From Byssothecium circinans (taxonomy: Eukaryota; Ascomycota; Dothideomycetes; Pleosporales; Massarinaceae): a DNA stretch of 64,000 nucleotides. Below, piece after piece: positions 11,651 through 20,907 of the stretch; position 1 is the stretch's first letter; every line of letters begins with the position of its first letter. Location: NCBI GenBank assembly GCA_010015675.1, contig ML977019.1, positions 48,237 to 112,236 on the forward strand, in the 5' to 3' direction. Both the position numbers and the translations under genes were made by a program. The notes below the pieces were generated by a model. That model ran no database searches and had not been told where the DNA came from. It worked only from the letters and a program-made list of their open reading frames with translations.

Positions 11651-11975
11651 TTAGACGATGAGAAGCTTATCGACATTGTCCTGTCCGCTCTTCTCGTCGA
11701 TGCGGTTCCAAGCTGTGTAGATCAGGCCACCGCAGACTGCCCACATGATGGGGACCGTCGCCTCCATGGCGCCTGCAACTGTTAGCCACGGCTTCATTGA
11801 CAAAGACATGCGGCAATGACGTACTCGGCTTCTCGGCCTGCGCTGCCATCTCGATGACTCTGGAGGCCCTGCTAGAGGTGCTCGAGTTGTAGCGGACCGT
11901 CGCAGGCACACGCTTGCCTACGAACGAGGCAGCGGTTATAGGGAGGCGCTTGGGGAGGATGAATCGGAAGGCCAT
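11651..11975 (-). CDS. Small mitochondrial-type membrane protein
   Basis: Two exons, 11825-11975 and 11651-11772, are separated by a 52 bp intron with a textbook branch site (GCTAAC) and TTGCAG acceptor. Together they encode 90 residues. The N-terminus is arginine/serine-rich without acids (MAFRFILPKRLPITAASF, then RVPATVRYNSSTSSRASR), typical of a mitochondrial presequence. A single hydrophobic segment follows (VPIMWAVCGGLIYTAW). The soluble tail ends DNVDKLLIV. It is likely an inner-membrane protein, perhaps a small accessory subunit of a respiratory complex, but I cannot name it. The splice model restores a single coherent frame, which supports the gene strongly. Confidence 0.75.
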
Positions 11976-13135
11976 TGTGTAGGTTGTTGTGTGTGTTCTT
12001 GCTCGTAGGTGGTAGAGTGACAGGAGATGTAAATGTGGTGTGAGGACTGAGAGATGAAGCGGAAGAGGCGGTCGAAGGTTGCTTTTGTTTTTGACACGTA
12101 AACGGTAACAGTGAGGGTTGGTCGCGCCTTCCTGACTGGCAATTGAAACTCGCAACGAGTGAATGTTTGGTGAGTGAGCGAAGCGGATGCGGGGAACGAG
12201 CGTGCGCAGACAAACAGATTTTATGAAGGAGCGGAAAGGGTGGGCCGGTGGCGTGAGAAGTGGAAAAGGAAAAGGAGGCGAGGCACAACCTGCACAAATT
12301 TTAACACGATACCCAAACGGCGAGGCGGTGAATGCCGGGGACAGGGGTAGGGGAAGCTAGTTCCAATTTCGGACCGGGAAGGGGATAGCCCCATAGCCGA
12401 TAGCCGACCGTTCCCCAGGTTGAGGTTCAATGTTTCTGTGGGGGAGGGGCAGACCGTCAGACCGTCAGACTGTCAGTGCTTGGTCGACTGCTCTCCCGTG
12501 TCTCCATCTCAAAGTTTTCTTGAGGCTGAGAATTGGCGGCTGCAGGCACAACGCAGCCGCAGGCGCGACCCTGCATGACTGATCGGCAACCGCTCTAGAA
12601 GCCACCGCCGTCTAGACCAGACCACCATCATGTCACCCAACACCAGAAACAGCTTGCGGGATGCGAGGGACTCGGTGTCACACTATCCCGAGGTCAAAAT
12701 TCAATCACGTGTAAATAGTGGCTAGCACATCCATGGATGTGCGTAGTTTGCTCCAAACCGCTAATATATCAACACCTAGCCAGAAGGACTTCAAGGCGCA
12801 ATACCCAGTTAGCTCTTCATCTCTCTAGCTCACCAAAGACGTCTTCACTCAACAACGATAATAGAGGAACATGGCGCACAGGTGATTGAAATTGATCTAG
12901 TGACTATTGGTATGGGTAGCTGGAGGCCAACCCGTGTGCATGGATTCTCTCCCCTTCGCCAAATTCATGGCTTTCGACTCACTCTGCGCTGGATGATTGC
13001 CCACGCCTTCAACAACTCCCACGAACAGCTGATTTTACTCAAGAATTTATCACGACCATCGAAGCAAACATCCGCCAACCTGCAATACTATAATCAGCAA
13101 AAGCCCCTACACGTGACCCACTTTGCACCTGTCAC
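11976..13135. other. Intergenic, no supported gene
   Basis: This contains the 5' region of the small mitochondrial-type gene and about 700 bp without a convincing gene. A plus-strand frame at 12882-13268 overlaps the zinc-finger gene and has no domain. An AT-rich TATA-like word (AATATATC) occurs near 12763 but has no clear target. Confidence 0.4.
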
Positions 13136-14675
13136 TTACGTGTCACTTAGAAACTCCATACCCACGGCATCTACTCCTTTCCAATTCAATCGCGGGAGGA
13201 GCTTCATGAATCCTTTGTCGTGCATACCATCATCGAAATCCCTCTCCTTTTCTGAGCGTTTCGCATAGTAGATGGCCTCATATCTTGTCATGTCTAGGGG
13301 AGCTGTATACCTGTGGCCGATGGGGGACAATGCGCAAACCACTCGAAGGTTTACGACTAGTGACTGAGACGTCCCGGAACCCAATGGACCCACGTCTTGA
13401 TGCTTTCCAATTTGGCTTCTCCTGAGAAGTAGATACAACATCAGACTGATACACCATTGGCGAATCGTAAGGAAGTCGTTCCGCCAAAAACATCGACGAA
13501 CATCGGCTTCGAATCCGAATCTTGGGTCATATAGTATCACTACCAATGTTTCGATGATATTTGCTTTGATCTTCTTGAGGTGCAGGCAGGCCTTCTCGCT
13601 GTCCACGTCGAAACAGCTATCGTGGGAAGTCTCATAACAGCGGCATTTGGCGGAGGAGAAACACTCGTTGAGGCCGTACTGAGAGAGCAAGTCTGTCCTA
13701 CGTAAAATGAATCGGCCACGCCAAAGTTCCCGGTCGGCACTCCCAACGAGATCGTTCTGGTAGTACTTGAGGTGCCCGATCAGGTCATGTAGGAGGAGAA
13801 ATCGCGAGCTATGTGCTATGCCGCATATTTTGCATACAAATTGTGCTGATCTGAAAGGCGAGTCTATTTGAGCGTACTCCGCTGCTTCGGGGGAAGTTTG
13901 ATCGATGACTTGAGCGCTCCTCGTCTCACTTTCCGTTAACCAGTTCTCCGGTATAGGAATTATCGACGGACTTATGGCCTCTTGATGGGCCGAGGTCTCA
14001 TTATCGGATGCACTGGGTCGTGATATCGCGCCCGCATTCGGAATGTGGCCAGGTGAGAATTTTTCTGGAAGGGCAGACTGCTCAGATGTTGCCGTATTGA
14101 GATGCATTTTCGGTGCGCTTGATGAAGAATGCCCTGATGGAAAAGGTGATTCTTCAAGGGGCGTGCCAAAGTTCGGATCCAAAGGCACGTGGAGATACTT
14201 GATCACGGAAATTATCAGTTGGTTTCATTATTACGACGAATCTTAGGCATTGTTGAAGAACGCTTACATCATCGTCTCGAGAATCTTCCCGGATAAGTTT
14301 GGTGCGTTTCGGTATCTGTGAGGTCGTCGCGGCCGCCGGTGCCTTCTTGCGTTTGTTTGAACGATTCCCAGTACCCTCCTCCGCTGATGATGCATGAGAG
14401 GAAGCCTTGTGGCTCTTCAGCGTATCCCTACGCGTAAAACTTTTGTGGCAGATGTCACAGCTGAACGCACTCTGAGATTCTCCGCAGGTCTTCTCATGTC
14501 GTTGTGCGTCGTTCTTCCTCGCAAAGCCTTTTCCGCACTTCAAACAGCGTTCGGGCTTCTCTCCGGTATGGCTTCGTTGGTGTTCTCGCAGTATCGAGGC
14601 CCTGGCGAATGATTTGTGGCATACATTACACTGGTGTACCGCTTTGGTAGTCAAGAGCGAATGCGAGGCGTCCAT
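13136..14675 (-). CDS. C2H2 zinc-finger protein, probable regulator
   Basis: Exon 1 is 14268-14675 and exon 2 is 13136-14197. The 70 bp intron (GTAAGC donor, ACTGATAA branch, CAAG acceptor) gives a 489-residue product. The first 85 residues hold three classical C2H2 fingers: CNVCHKSF...H-x3-H, CLKCGKGFARKNDAQRH (fourth ligand C) and CDICHKSFTRRDTLKSH. TGEKP-type linkers separate the first two. A basic patch (NRSNKRKKAPAA) is a likely nuclear signal. The C-terminal 350 residues match no family I recognise. N-terminal fingers plus a nuclear signal suggest a DNA-binding transcription factor; its targets are unknown. It lies next to accessory genes and a repeat tract. Confidence 0.8.
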
Positions 14676-14984
14676 GGCGGCCGAGAGGGTGATCAGGTAT
14701 TTGAGAATGGTTTTTCCTTTAGGCCTTGGTGTCTGAATTCATATGGAAACAAGAGAAGGTTCCGAAGGGAAACGCACTGCCATTTAATAGCATCTGGAGC
14801 ATGTAGTAATGTCATGTACGAGTTGGCAGTGCTGGCAGTGCAAGCTGACGCACCTCAAGGCACCGGCTAGTACGGATGTGGCAGCCAATCATCAAGCATG
14901 CACTGCCAGCTGACAAGATTTCATCCTCGCGATGGCCAGAACGCGATGCAGAAACAGGCGCCGACGGCATTGTGCACGGTGCCC

Positions 14985-15500
14985 CGACACTGCCAGACTT
15001 CTTGGCCTGGTATTCGGTGCTGAGTGAACACACTGCCATGCAGCGGGTCTCGCCAAATAAGAAATAGTCTGGATTTGGGGGCCGGCTGTTGTTTTGTGGG
15101 GAGGTAATACTGAAACGCCAACGACTAGTGTGGACTCGAATGTGCTGCCAGTCTTGCCAACCCCTTGTCACTTTCAATGGAAACACTGCCATGCAGTGCA
15201 CCTCGCCTTAAAATAAAGATCGAGACTTGACGACAGGCTACAGGAGCCGAGACGATTACTACTGCGAACTCGAATGCACCGCCAGTCCTGTTGGCCACCC
15301 GTCGCTTTCAGTGACCACACTGCCATGCAGTGCACTTCGCGGTAAATAAAGAGTCAACATTCGACGACAGGCTGTAAGAGCCGAGAGGACGACTGCTGCG
15401 AACACGAATGTACTGCCAGTCTTGCTACAAAGGTTAGTCACTCGTCACTCTTTAGCGAGCAAACTGCCCATGGAATGCATCTTGTCGCACAGGACATGGA
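14985..15500. repeat. Degenerate tandem repeat, ~135-150 bp units
   Basis: A unit recurs about four times. It contains a CTGCCAGTCTTG-like word, then about 50 bp later ACTGCCATGCAGTGCA followed by TCGC, then a run near AAATAAAG, then GACGACAGGCT with GAGCCGAGA. The ACTGCCATGCAG word starts near 15032, 15185, 15319 and, degraded, 15463, giving spacings of 153, 134 and 144. Units have drifted in sequence and length. The many short open frames here are repeat-derived and not genes. The tract lies upstream of the one-TM protein gene at 15711. Confidence 0.8.
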
Positions 15501-15710
15501 TCTTGACACTGTCAGTTCGCCAAAGTACCAATGGCCGCAACGACACTGCCAGATACGCATATGAGTGAGGAAACAGCAAGATAAATTGCGTCCAATCCCC
15601 ACGTACATCTTGCAATCCGTCCAGTCGCCTCTACACTCTATCCAATCCATTGCCGTCTTGTGCGCTCTGCTCGTTGCTCGTTCGTCTCCATCCCATTTCG
15701 CTCATTCGCT

Positions 15711-16341
15711 ATGCCTTCCATGTCGAAGGTCATCTTGGCTTCAAGCCTTATTCCCTCAGTCGCACAAGCAGTGCCTTTTCCCATCCCCATCACCACCACT
15801 GGGAATATATCTCAGACCGACTCGCCAGCCAATTTTGCCCAGTCTCCTCCATTCGACTGGCGGACTATCATCGTTGGTGTTTTCGGTATCGTTGTCGCGG
15901 TTACGGTACCGATCGGCATCAAGATCGTGGTGCACAAGTGCCGTTCAAGGCGTGTGAAAGCAGGTACTTGATCTTGACTGTGGACTTCAATTTGGAGACC
16001 TGATTCTCTTAGTCCCGCCGACCACCTTGAATGCCGATGTTGTGCAGCAGAACGGAAATGCCGACGCCTCTGGTCAACCCATGGTTGGGTACAGCAATGA
16101 GGTATCCTTGAGCGGAACACTTGAGCCTCATGACGGGATTGCTCGTCAGGACTCCGACACCGCTAGTACCACGAATACCCTCCGACCAGAAGCGCCATTC
16201 AGTAAGTCATTCACTCCTTCTTCGATTTGAAGAAGCCCACTAACCAGCACAGTGTCTGCGCGTAGCGCGATGGTCCCTTCGTACGCCCCTGAAGGAGACG
16301 TCATGCCCACTTTGCCCGAGCGTGTGAAGGTTCGCTACTAG
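15711..16341 (+). CDS. Small signal-peptide, one-TM protein (copy A)
   Basis: Three exons (15711-15963, 16013-16201, 16253-16341) have introns of 49 and 51 bp; the second shows a perfect CACTAAC branch site. They encode 176 residues. A signal-like N-terminus (VILASSLIPSVAQAVPFP) precedes a short polar linker and one membrane helix (IIVGVFGIVVAVTVPIGIKIVV). A basic stop-transfer patch (HKCRSRRVK) and a Ser/Thr/Asp-rich tail follow. This is a type I membrane protein layout with a short outside and a cytoplasmic tail. I recognise no family. A look-alike with the same order of parts and a matching phase-1 intron sits at 19926, so I treat them as diverged paralogues. Role unknown. Confidence 0.7.
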
Positions 16342-16603
16342 TAAACGCCTACCGTGCAATCCTCTCCTTCTACGACAAGCGTCCATCACCCTCATCCCTT
16401 CTCTTTATAAGCAACAATGCACAACGAAGCGCTGCCGTAATAACTTGGCCAGACATTAGTTAGACAAATAGAATAAGAGTCAATCTCTTCATATCAAATC
16501 AGTCCCTCGTACACTTTCATCATCTGCTGAGTGATATTGAGATGCAGGAGTGAAAGAAAAAGTGGATTTTCCTTGCAGCTTGAGCAAGAAATGGTTTGGA
16601 AGT

Positions 16604-19474
16604 TCAGCCATCGAAATCCAAAAAGGCAAATTCGTCTTGCGAGTCAAAGCGAATCTGAGGCATGCTGGACAAAGGTGTACCCGCTTCGCCAATAGGTGGA
16701 TACGTGTCAGGCAGTGTCTGTACCCTTGCATCAATGGTGGCGGTTTTTCCAGTTCCCCTGTTGCCGACGAAGTGGATGAGCCCTTGATGGTGTGGTGGTT
16801 CCAGTATCACGTTCCGTGGCTGTGAGCCTTCCAATTGAAGAGTTGTGGGGTAAGAAGATCCGGTATCGATAAGGGAGGAACTGTTGTGTTGGAATGTGGG
16901 ATGCGGTGTTTCGATAGCAGTTGCTTCGAATTGGGGTGTTCTAGAGGGAATTGTTTCGAGATTGATGCCTTCCGTCGGGTCTGCTGTAAGTGATTCAAGT
17001 GACGTTGATGTGGATTCCATGTTGCCTGGACCTTCAAAAACTTGTTCACTTTGAGACGTAAATTGTCGGTCATCTGATAGCAACACAGATTCTCGAACGG
17101 TGTCTGAACTGCTTATGTTGACAAGGAAGTCGGCATATTGAGAATCCGGATTGTTGGTAACTAGTGGAGTGCTTGCAAATGAAAGCCTTTCCAAATCAGT
17201 TCCATCTCCTGGCTGGCTTGGGTTATCCTCTGTGTGGTTTGGTTCACCTCGTGCATGCCAGCTTTCGCACATTCTTGCGATCGACTCTGCATAGAACGAG
17301 TCGTACAGCGATTGTAGTTCTTCCACGTACTGTCTGAGATGGTCCGGAAGCTGAGTCGTAAGAACGTCATTCCAGATTCGCGGTCCCTCAATCAGTAAAT
17401 GCTCTCGAAAAGCGCGAAGCTCTCCTGAAAACGCCTCATCAATGTAAGGATCCAGTGGTAGGGGATCATCGGGGAAGAGAATTTCGAATATGGCAAACCA
17501 ATTGGCTTCAGGTGTTCGTGTCGAGGGTGACCGCTTGCTGAGCTGTCTCCTTTGCGACTCTGTAATGCCTTCCCATTTCATCAACGGCTTCTTTTCACAC
17601 TGTACGTCCCGGACATGCTCATCGCGTAATTTCTCAGTGTCAAAGGTCGCAGAGCAGTTCGGGCAGTATATTGGTAGTCGGTGAGTCTTGTCGCGGAAAA
17701 GGTGTTGCTTGACTCGGGAAATGTCTTTTAGGGTGTGACTGAAACACTTCAAATAGCGCTGTGGGTATCGTTTGACGAATGGGCAAGCAAATAGTCGCTC
17801 CTTGATATGTGTATCATCGTTAGGATCTGCCGGCGGTCCTCCTGGCGCGCCGCTTCGTCTCTTATTATTTTCGTTCTCTCGATCTTCCTCGTTGGAACGC
17901 CGCCAACGGCCCCTCTTTGAAGGCTCCGGCCGATTGCTGTCGGTTGTAGGAGGTGAAGCAGCACGATGCTTGCCTCTTCCAGTCTCATTTGATCCCCCTC
18001 CTGTCTCTTGGCCTGAAGTGCACTCGGCGAACACTTGTTGTCGGCTTCTATGGTATGATTGCAGTATTCGGGCAAAATACTCTTTCTTCATCGATGCTGG
18101 AATGAGTTCGTTCAGGTGATTCTCCACTGATCTTTCAGATGTATTGTCAACAATATCTGAGTCGCTTTGAGGACTATCAGACAGACTGTCCGATACCGGG
18201 TTGTCCTCAACGCTGATACTCAAAACAATCGGTTCCGATGTGAGAACGGTGTCGGTGTCACACCGCGGATGATCTGACGTAAAGTCCAATCGCTGCTCGT
18301 TCTCGGAGCAAGTACTTGATCTGGTAAACTCAGGCACAACGATGTTTGGGGATTCTTCGTTTTTTTCTTGCAAATCCGATTGGCCGAGTGCGCGAGCCGT
18401 ATCCTCGTGATTCGATGTCAACTTATGGCTATCCTCAGCTTCATTGTGAGAAGACGCCGTGGTTTCTGCTATAGAGACTGGCTTCGTGATGACGTCGTGG
18501 CCATAAGGACGCTGCTCACTTCTTCTCAAAGACTTCTCACGTACCACGCTCATATACCGAGAGCGTTGACGCCGTCCGCCCTGAGTACGCCGCCCATTCG
18601 TGATCGTGAAATTTGTTGGAGGCCGTGTGAGATCATGATTCCCGCTTTTCAATTCCTTCAAATCATGGTCGTCAATCAGCCTCTTTTGCCACAGGTGCTG
18701 GAAAAGATGAAAATCCGGTCTCCAGTTCTGCAAAGTTGTCCCGATGGCGTGATGGTGCGCGACATGCTCTTGTCTGTGGGACCAGGATTCCCATCCACTA
18801 TCACACGTATAATTGAAATTATCGCACAGTGGGCAGGTCACTGTTCGAGGTGGCTCCTCCCCTCTAAAATGGCTCAGGCTATGTGTGAGCCATTCTTCTT
18901 TGTCGGCTGATATGTATGAACAAGAAAGAAACCAGAAGGAACACACGAACATGGGTTGTTTGTGGGTGCTTGGTTGGCGTCGAAGCACACCGTTGATCTC
19001 TTCCAATAAGGGGACTCCAGGGAATCGGCTGGCTAGCCCTGTTGAGATTGATGTCTCGGTGGGTGTAGCGTCTGAATAACGATACAGCGATGGTGGTTTG
19101 GAACCGACCTTTGAGTATTGGTGGAGAAGTGCTGGAGCCAGTGAACTGTTTGAGCGACGGGGGGACGGTGCACGGGAGGATGGTATTTCTGTATAGGCAG
19201 AAGGAGCCAGAGGATTTTCATCAGTGAAATGGACCAGTCGGGCATGTATATCCTGCGACGTCGATGATAGCCATTCTCCGATTTGCGTTTGAGCCTGGTT
19301 TTCAATGAGCGCAGCAAGGCTGCTCCTGTGGTGATGCTCAACACTAGAGTAGGAGAGGCCGGCGGGAACATCGTTTGTACGCGGTGGTAGCAAGTCGTTA
19401 ATCCTAGGATGTGTATGGGCCTCCTCGGCCTCAAGTAACTCAGCAGGGCCGTTGCTACCTCTCGCTCTGGCCAC
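16604..19474 (-). CDS. Large C2H2-type zinc-finger protein
   Basis: A single frame of 956 residues. Around residues 178-245 a first cysteine/histidine-rich block occurs (CSFWFLSCSY...H-x4-H, then CPLCDNFNYTC...H). Around 563-640 a second block begins CPFVKRYPQRYLKC, followed by LFRDKTHRLPIYCPNCSATFD. This second block is a fungal C2H2-like module often seen in large proteins of unknown function. The middle is disordered, Ser/Glu/Asp-rich, with basic patches. The last 70 residues contain GNRGTGKT, which fits a Walker A pattern, but no Walker B can follow in the remaining 55 residues. Probably nuclear; function unknown. Two small one-TM genes flank it. A hidden intron near the C-terminus is possible. 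Confidence 0.7.
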   Translation of the reverse strand: MARARGSNGPAELLEAEEAHTHPRINDLLPPRTNDVPAGLSYSSVEHHHRSSLAALIENQAQTQIGEWLSSTSQDIHARLVHFTDENPLAPSAYTEIPSSRAPSPRRSNSSLAPALLHQYSKVGSKPPSLYRYSDATPTETSISTGLASRFPGVPLLEEINGVLRRQPSTHKQPMFVCSFWFLSCSYISADKEEWLTHSLSHFRGEEPPRTVTCPLCDNFNYTCDSGWESWSHRQEHVAHHHAIGTTLQNWRPDFHLFQHLWQKRLIDDHDLKELKSGNHDLTRPPTNFTITNGRRTQGGRRQRSRYMSVVREKSLRRSEQRPYGHDVITKPVSIAETTASSHNEAEDSHKLTSNHEDTARALGQSDLQEKNEESPNIVVPEFTRSSTCSENEQRLDFTSDHPRCDTDTVLTSEPIVLSISVEDNPVSDSLSDSPQSDSDIVDNTSERSVENHLNELIPASMKKEYFARILQSYHRSRQQVFAECTSGQETGGGSNETGRGKHRAASPPTTDSNRPEPSKRGRWRRSNEEDRENENNKRRSGAPGGPPADPNDDTHIKERLFACPFVKRYPQRYLKCFSHTLKDISRVKQHLFRDKTHRLPIYCPNCSATFDTEKLRDEHVRDVQCEKKPLMKWEGITESQRRQLSKRSPSTRTPEANWFAIFEILFPDDPLPLDPYIDEAFSGELRAFREHLLIEGPRIWNDVLTTQLPDHLRQYVEELQSLYDSFYAESIARMCESWHARGEPNHTEDNPSQPGDGTDLERLSFASTPLVTNNPDSQYADFLVNISSSDTVRESVLLSDDRQFTSQSEQVFEGPGNMESTSTSLESLTADPTEGINLETIPSRTPQFEATAIETPHPTFQHNSSSLIDTGSSYPTTLQLEGSQPRNVILEPPHHQGLIHFVGNRGTGKTATIDARVQTLPDTYPPIGEAGTPLSSMPQIRFDSQDEFAFLDFDG

Positions 19475-19925
19475 TGCGTCTTGATTAGCATCTCAGAACC
19501 AGCGCCGTTGGGTTGAGGTCATGGACTTACTTTTCTTTCAATATTCTTTATTGACTTGGAGGATTAAACCCATAGATCTTTATTTGTATCCGGTAAGAAG
19601 TGATGAGGATGTTGGAGTCAGGCTGAAAGAGGGGCAATCGATGCTCGTAAAGGGATGTCGTTTCAATCTAACCGTAAGAAGTGGACTTAGCGAAGTTGAC
19701 CTGCAGGCTGAGCACAAGTGTGCTCAACTACCCCAAACGATCGTGCTTTGGAGGGAAATGAGAGGAAGCAGTTCAAGATTCTCCATGGAAGTCGTGCTGC
19801 GTGCTCATACCCCATCAGACACAATGGCACAATCTCAAGATACAAAACCGCGGGGAATATAGAATGTACAAAGCAATGATAAAGATCTTTTCCTCTACCC
19901 TCAAAGATTGTCATCTCTAAGAATC
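19475..19925. other. Divergent spacer, no gene
   Basis: This lies between the start codons of the minus-strand zinc-finger gene and the plus-strand one-TM gene, so it is probably their shared upstream region. The frame at 19521-19862 shows no domain and is rejected. Confidence 0.4.
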
Positions 19926-20380
19926 ATGCCTCTGTCTGTTGCGCAAGCACTGTCCTCTCCCAGTATTAGCAATGCATCTCTTGCCCATACAACGCAAATG
20001 GCGCCTCAATGCGGTATTCCGTCCAAACGTAACCAGATGGCCACGGCCGAGATCATCATAGGCGTATTCGAGATTATCGTACCGTCTGTTGTTGCCATCA
20101 CAATTGCAGTAGTGACATGGCGGTATCGTCTCTCTAAACGGCGCAACGCCCTACGCGACCAAGAAATTCAGTTGGAGCTGGGGCAAGGTATGACGTCCAA
20201 ATCGCATGCAGACCACTGATGGAACTGACACTCGAAGTGGACCATTCAACCGTACGAGGCAATGGTGCAATCTTGAACAACTTGACTCGCTCTAACTCAT
20301 CGAAATCCGAAGCGACTGTCTCGAACGACCTGGCGGCGGATATCGTCGACGACGACAGCGAAACGGACACCCTCGGTTGA
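19926..20380 (+). CDS. Small one-TM protein (copy B)
   Basis: Two exons, 19926-20187 and 20238-20380, with a 50 bp intron, encode 134 residues. The N-terminus (MPLSVAQALSSPSISN) recalls the PSVAQAVPFPI of the gene at 15711. A membrane helix follows (EIIIGVFEIIVPSVVAITIAVV), then a basic patch (RYRLSKRRNALR). The phase-1 intron falls about 20 residues past the helix, directly before a valine, just as in the other copy. The tail is Ser/Asp-rich (IVDDDSETDTLG). No family is recognised; the shared architecture argues for an old local duplication. Without the splice the frame stops at 20219, so the two-exon model is preferred. Confidence 0.65.
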
Positions 20381-20907
20381 GGCACATTCCGATGGGCCAT
20401 TGGTCCCTTCTCTTTCCTCGCGAGACAAAAACGCCGACAGACGAAGTGTCTTCTACCATCATCCCTTGATTCTCATATGGCATCTCAACTCTTGCGAGAT
20501 GGGTTGAAGACTTGATGGTTGCAGATGGAGAGAGGAAAGAATGAAAGAGCGATCCCGGCCCGCATGATCGCAAAGCAAAGCAAGCACCACATTGATGACA
20601 TAAGCCACAGCTGAGTCAGGGTCTTTCCCACAAAAACATCATGAATCATCATCATCATGATATTTTTACAAACATGGCGCTATAGATAGACACTAAGAGA
20701 ACTCGATGGCAAAGCGGCCGTAAATATACAATAATCCCACACCACTCCTCCCATTTCCCTTTTTCCATACACACCTAGGCAAGCACCAACCCATCAGACC
20801 AATGCAGAATATTCAAGACAATTACAAAACAGATACACAGTGCATCCAGCAGCCGTAACAAATATCATACAACATGAAGAACTCCATCAACCCCTCCACG
20901 CATAACC
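20381..20907. other. Convergent spacer, no gene
   Basis: 3' flanks of the one-TM gene and of the polymerase gene. It is partly AT-rich with a short ATCATCATCATG run near 20645. No gene is supported. Confidence 0.4.

Noticed and set aside
12882..13268. 128-codon plus-strand frame
   Set aside because: It overlaps the end of the minus-strand zinc-finger gene, has no domain and no credible splice or start context.
14812..15441. Several 60-130-codon frames on both strands
   Set aside because: They lie across the degenerate tandem repeat and derive from repeated sequence.
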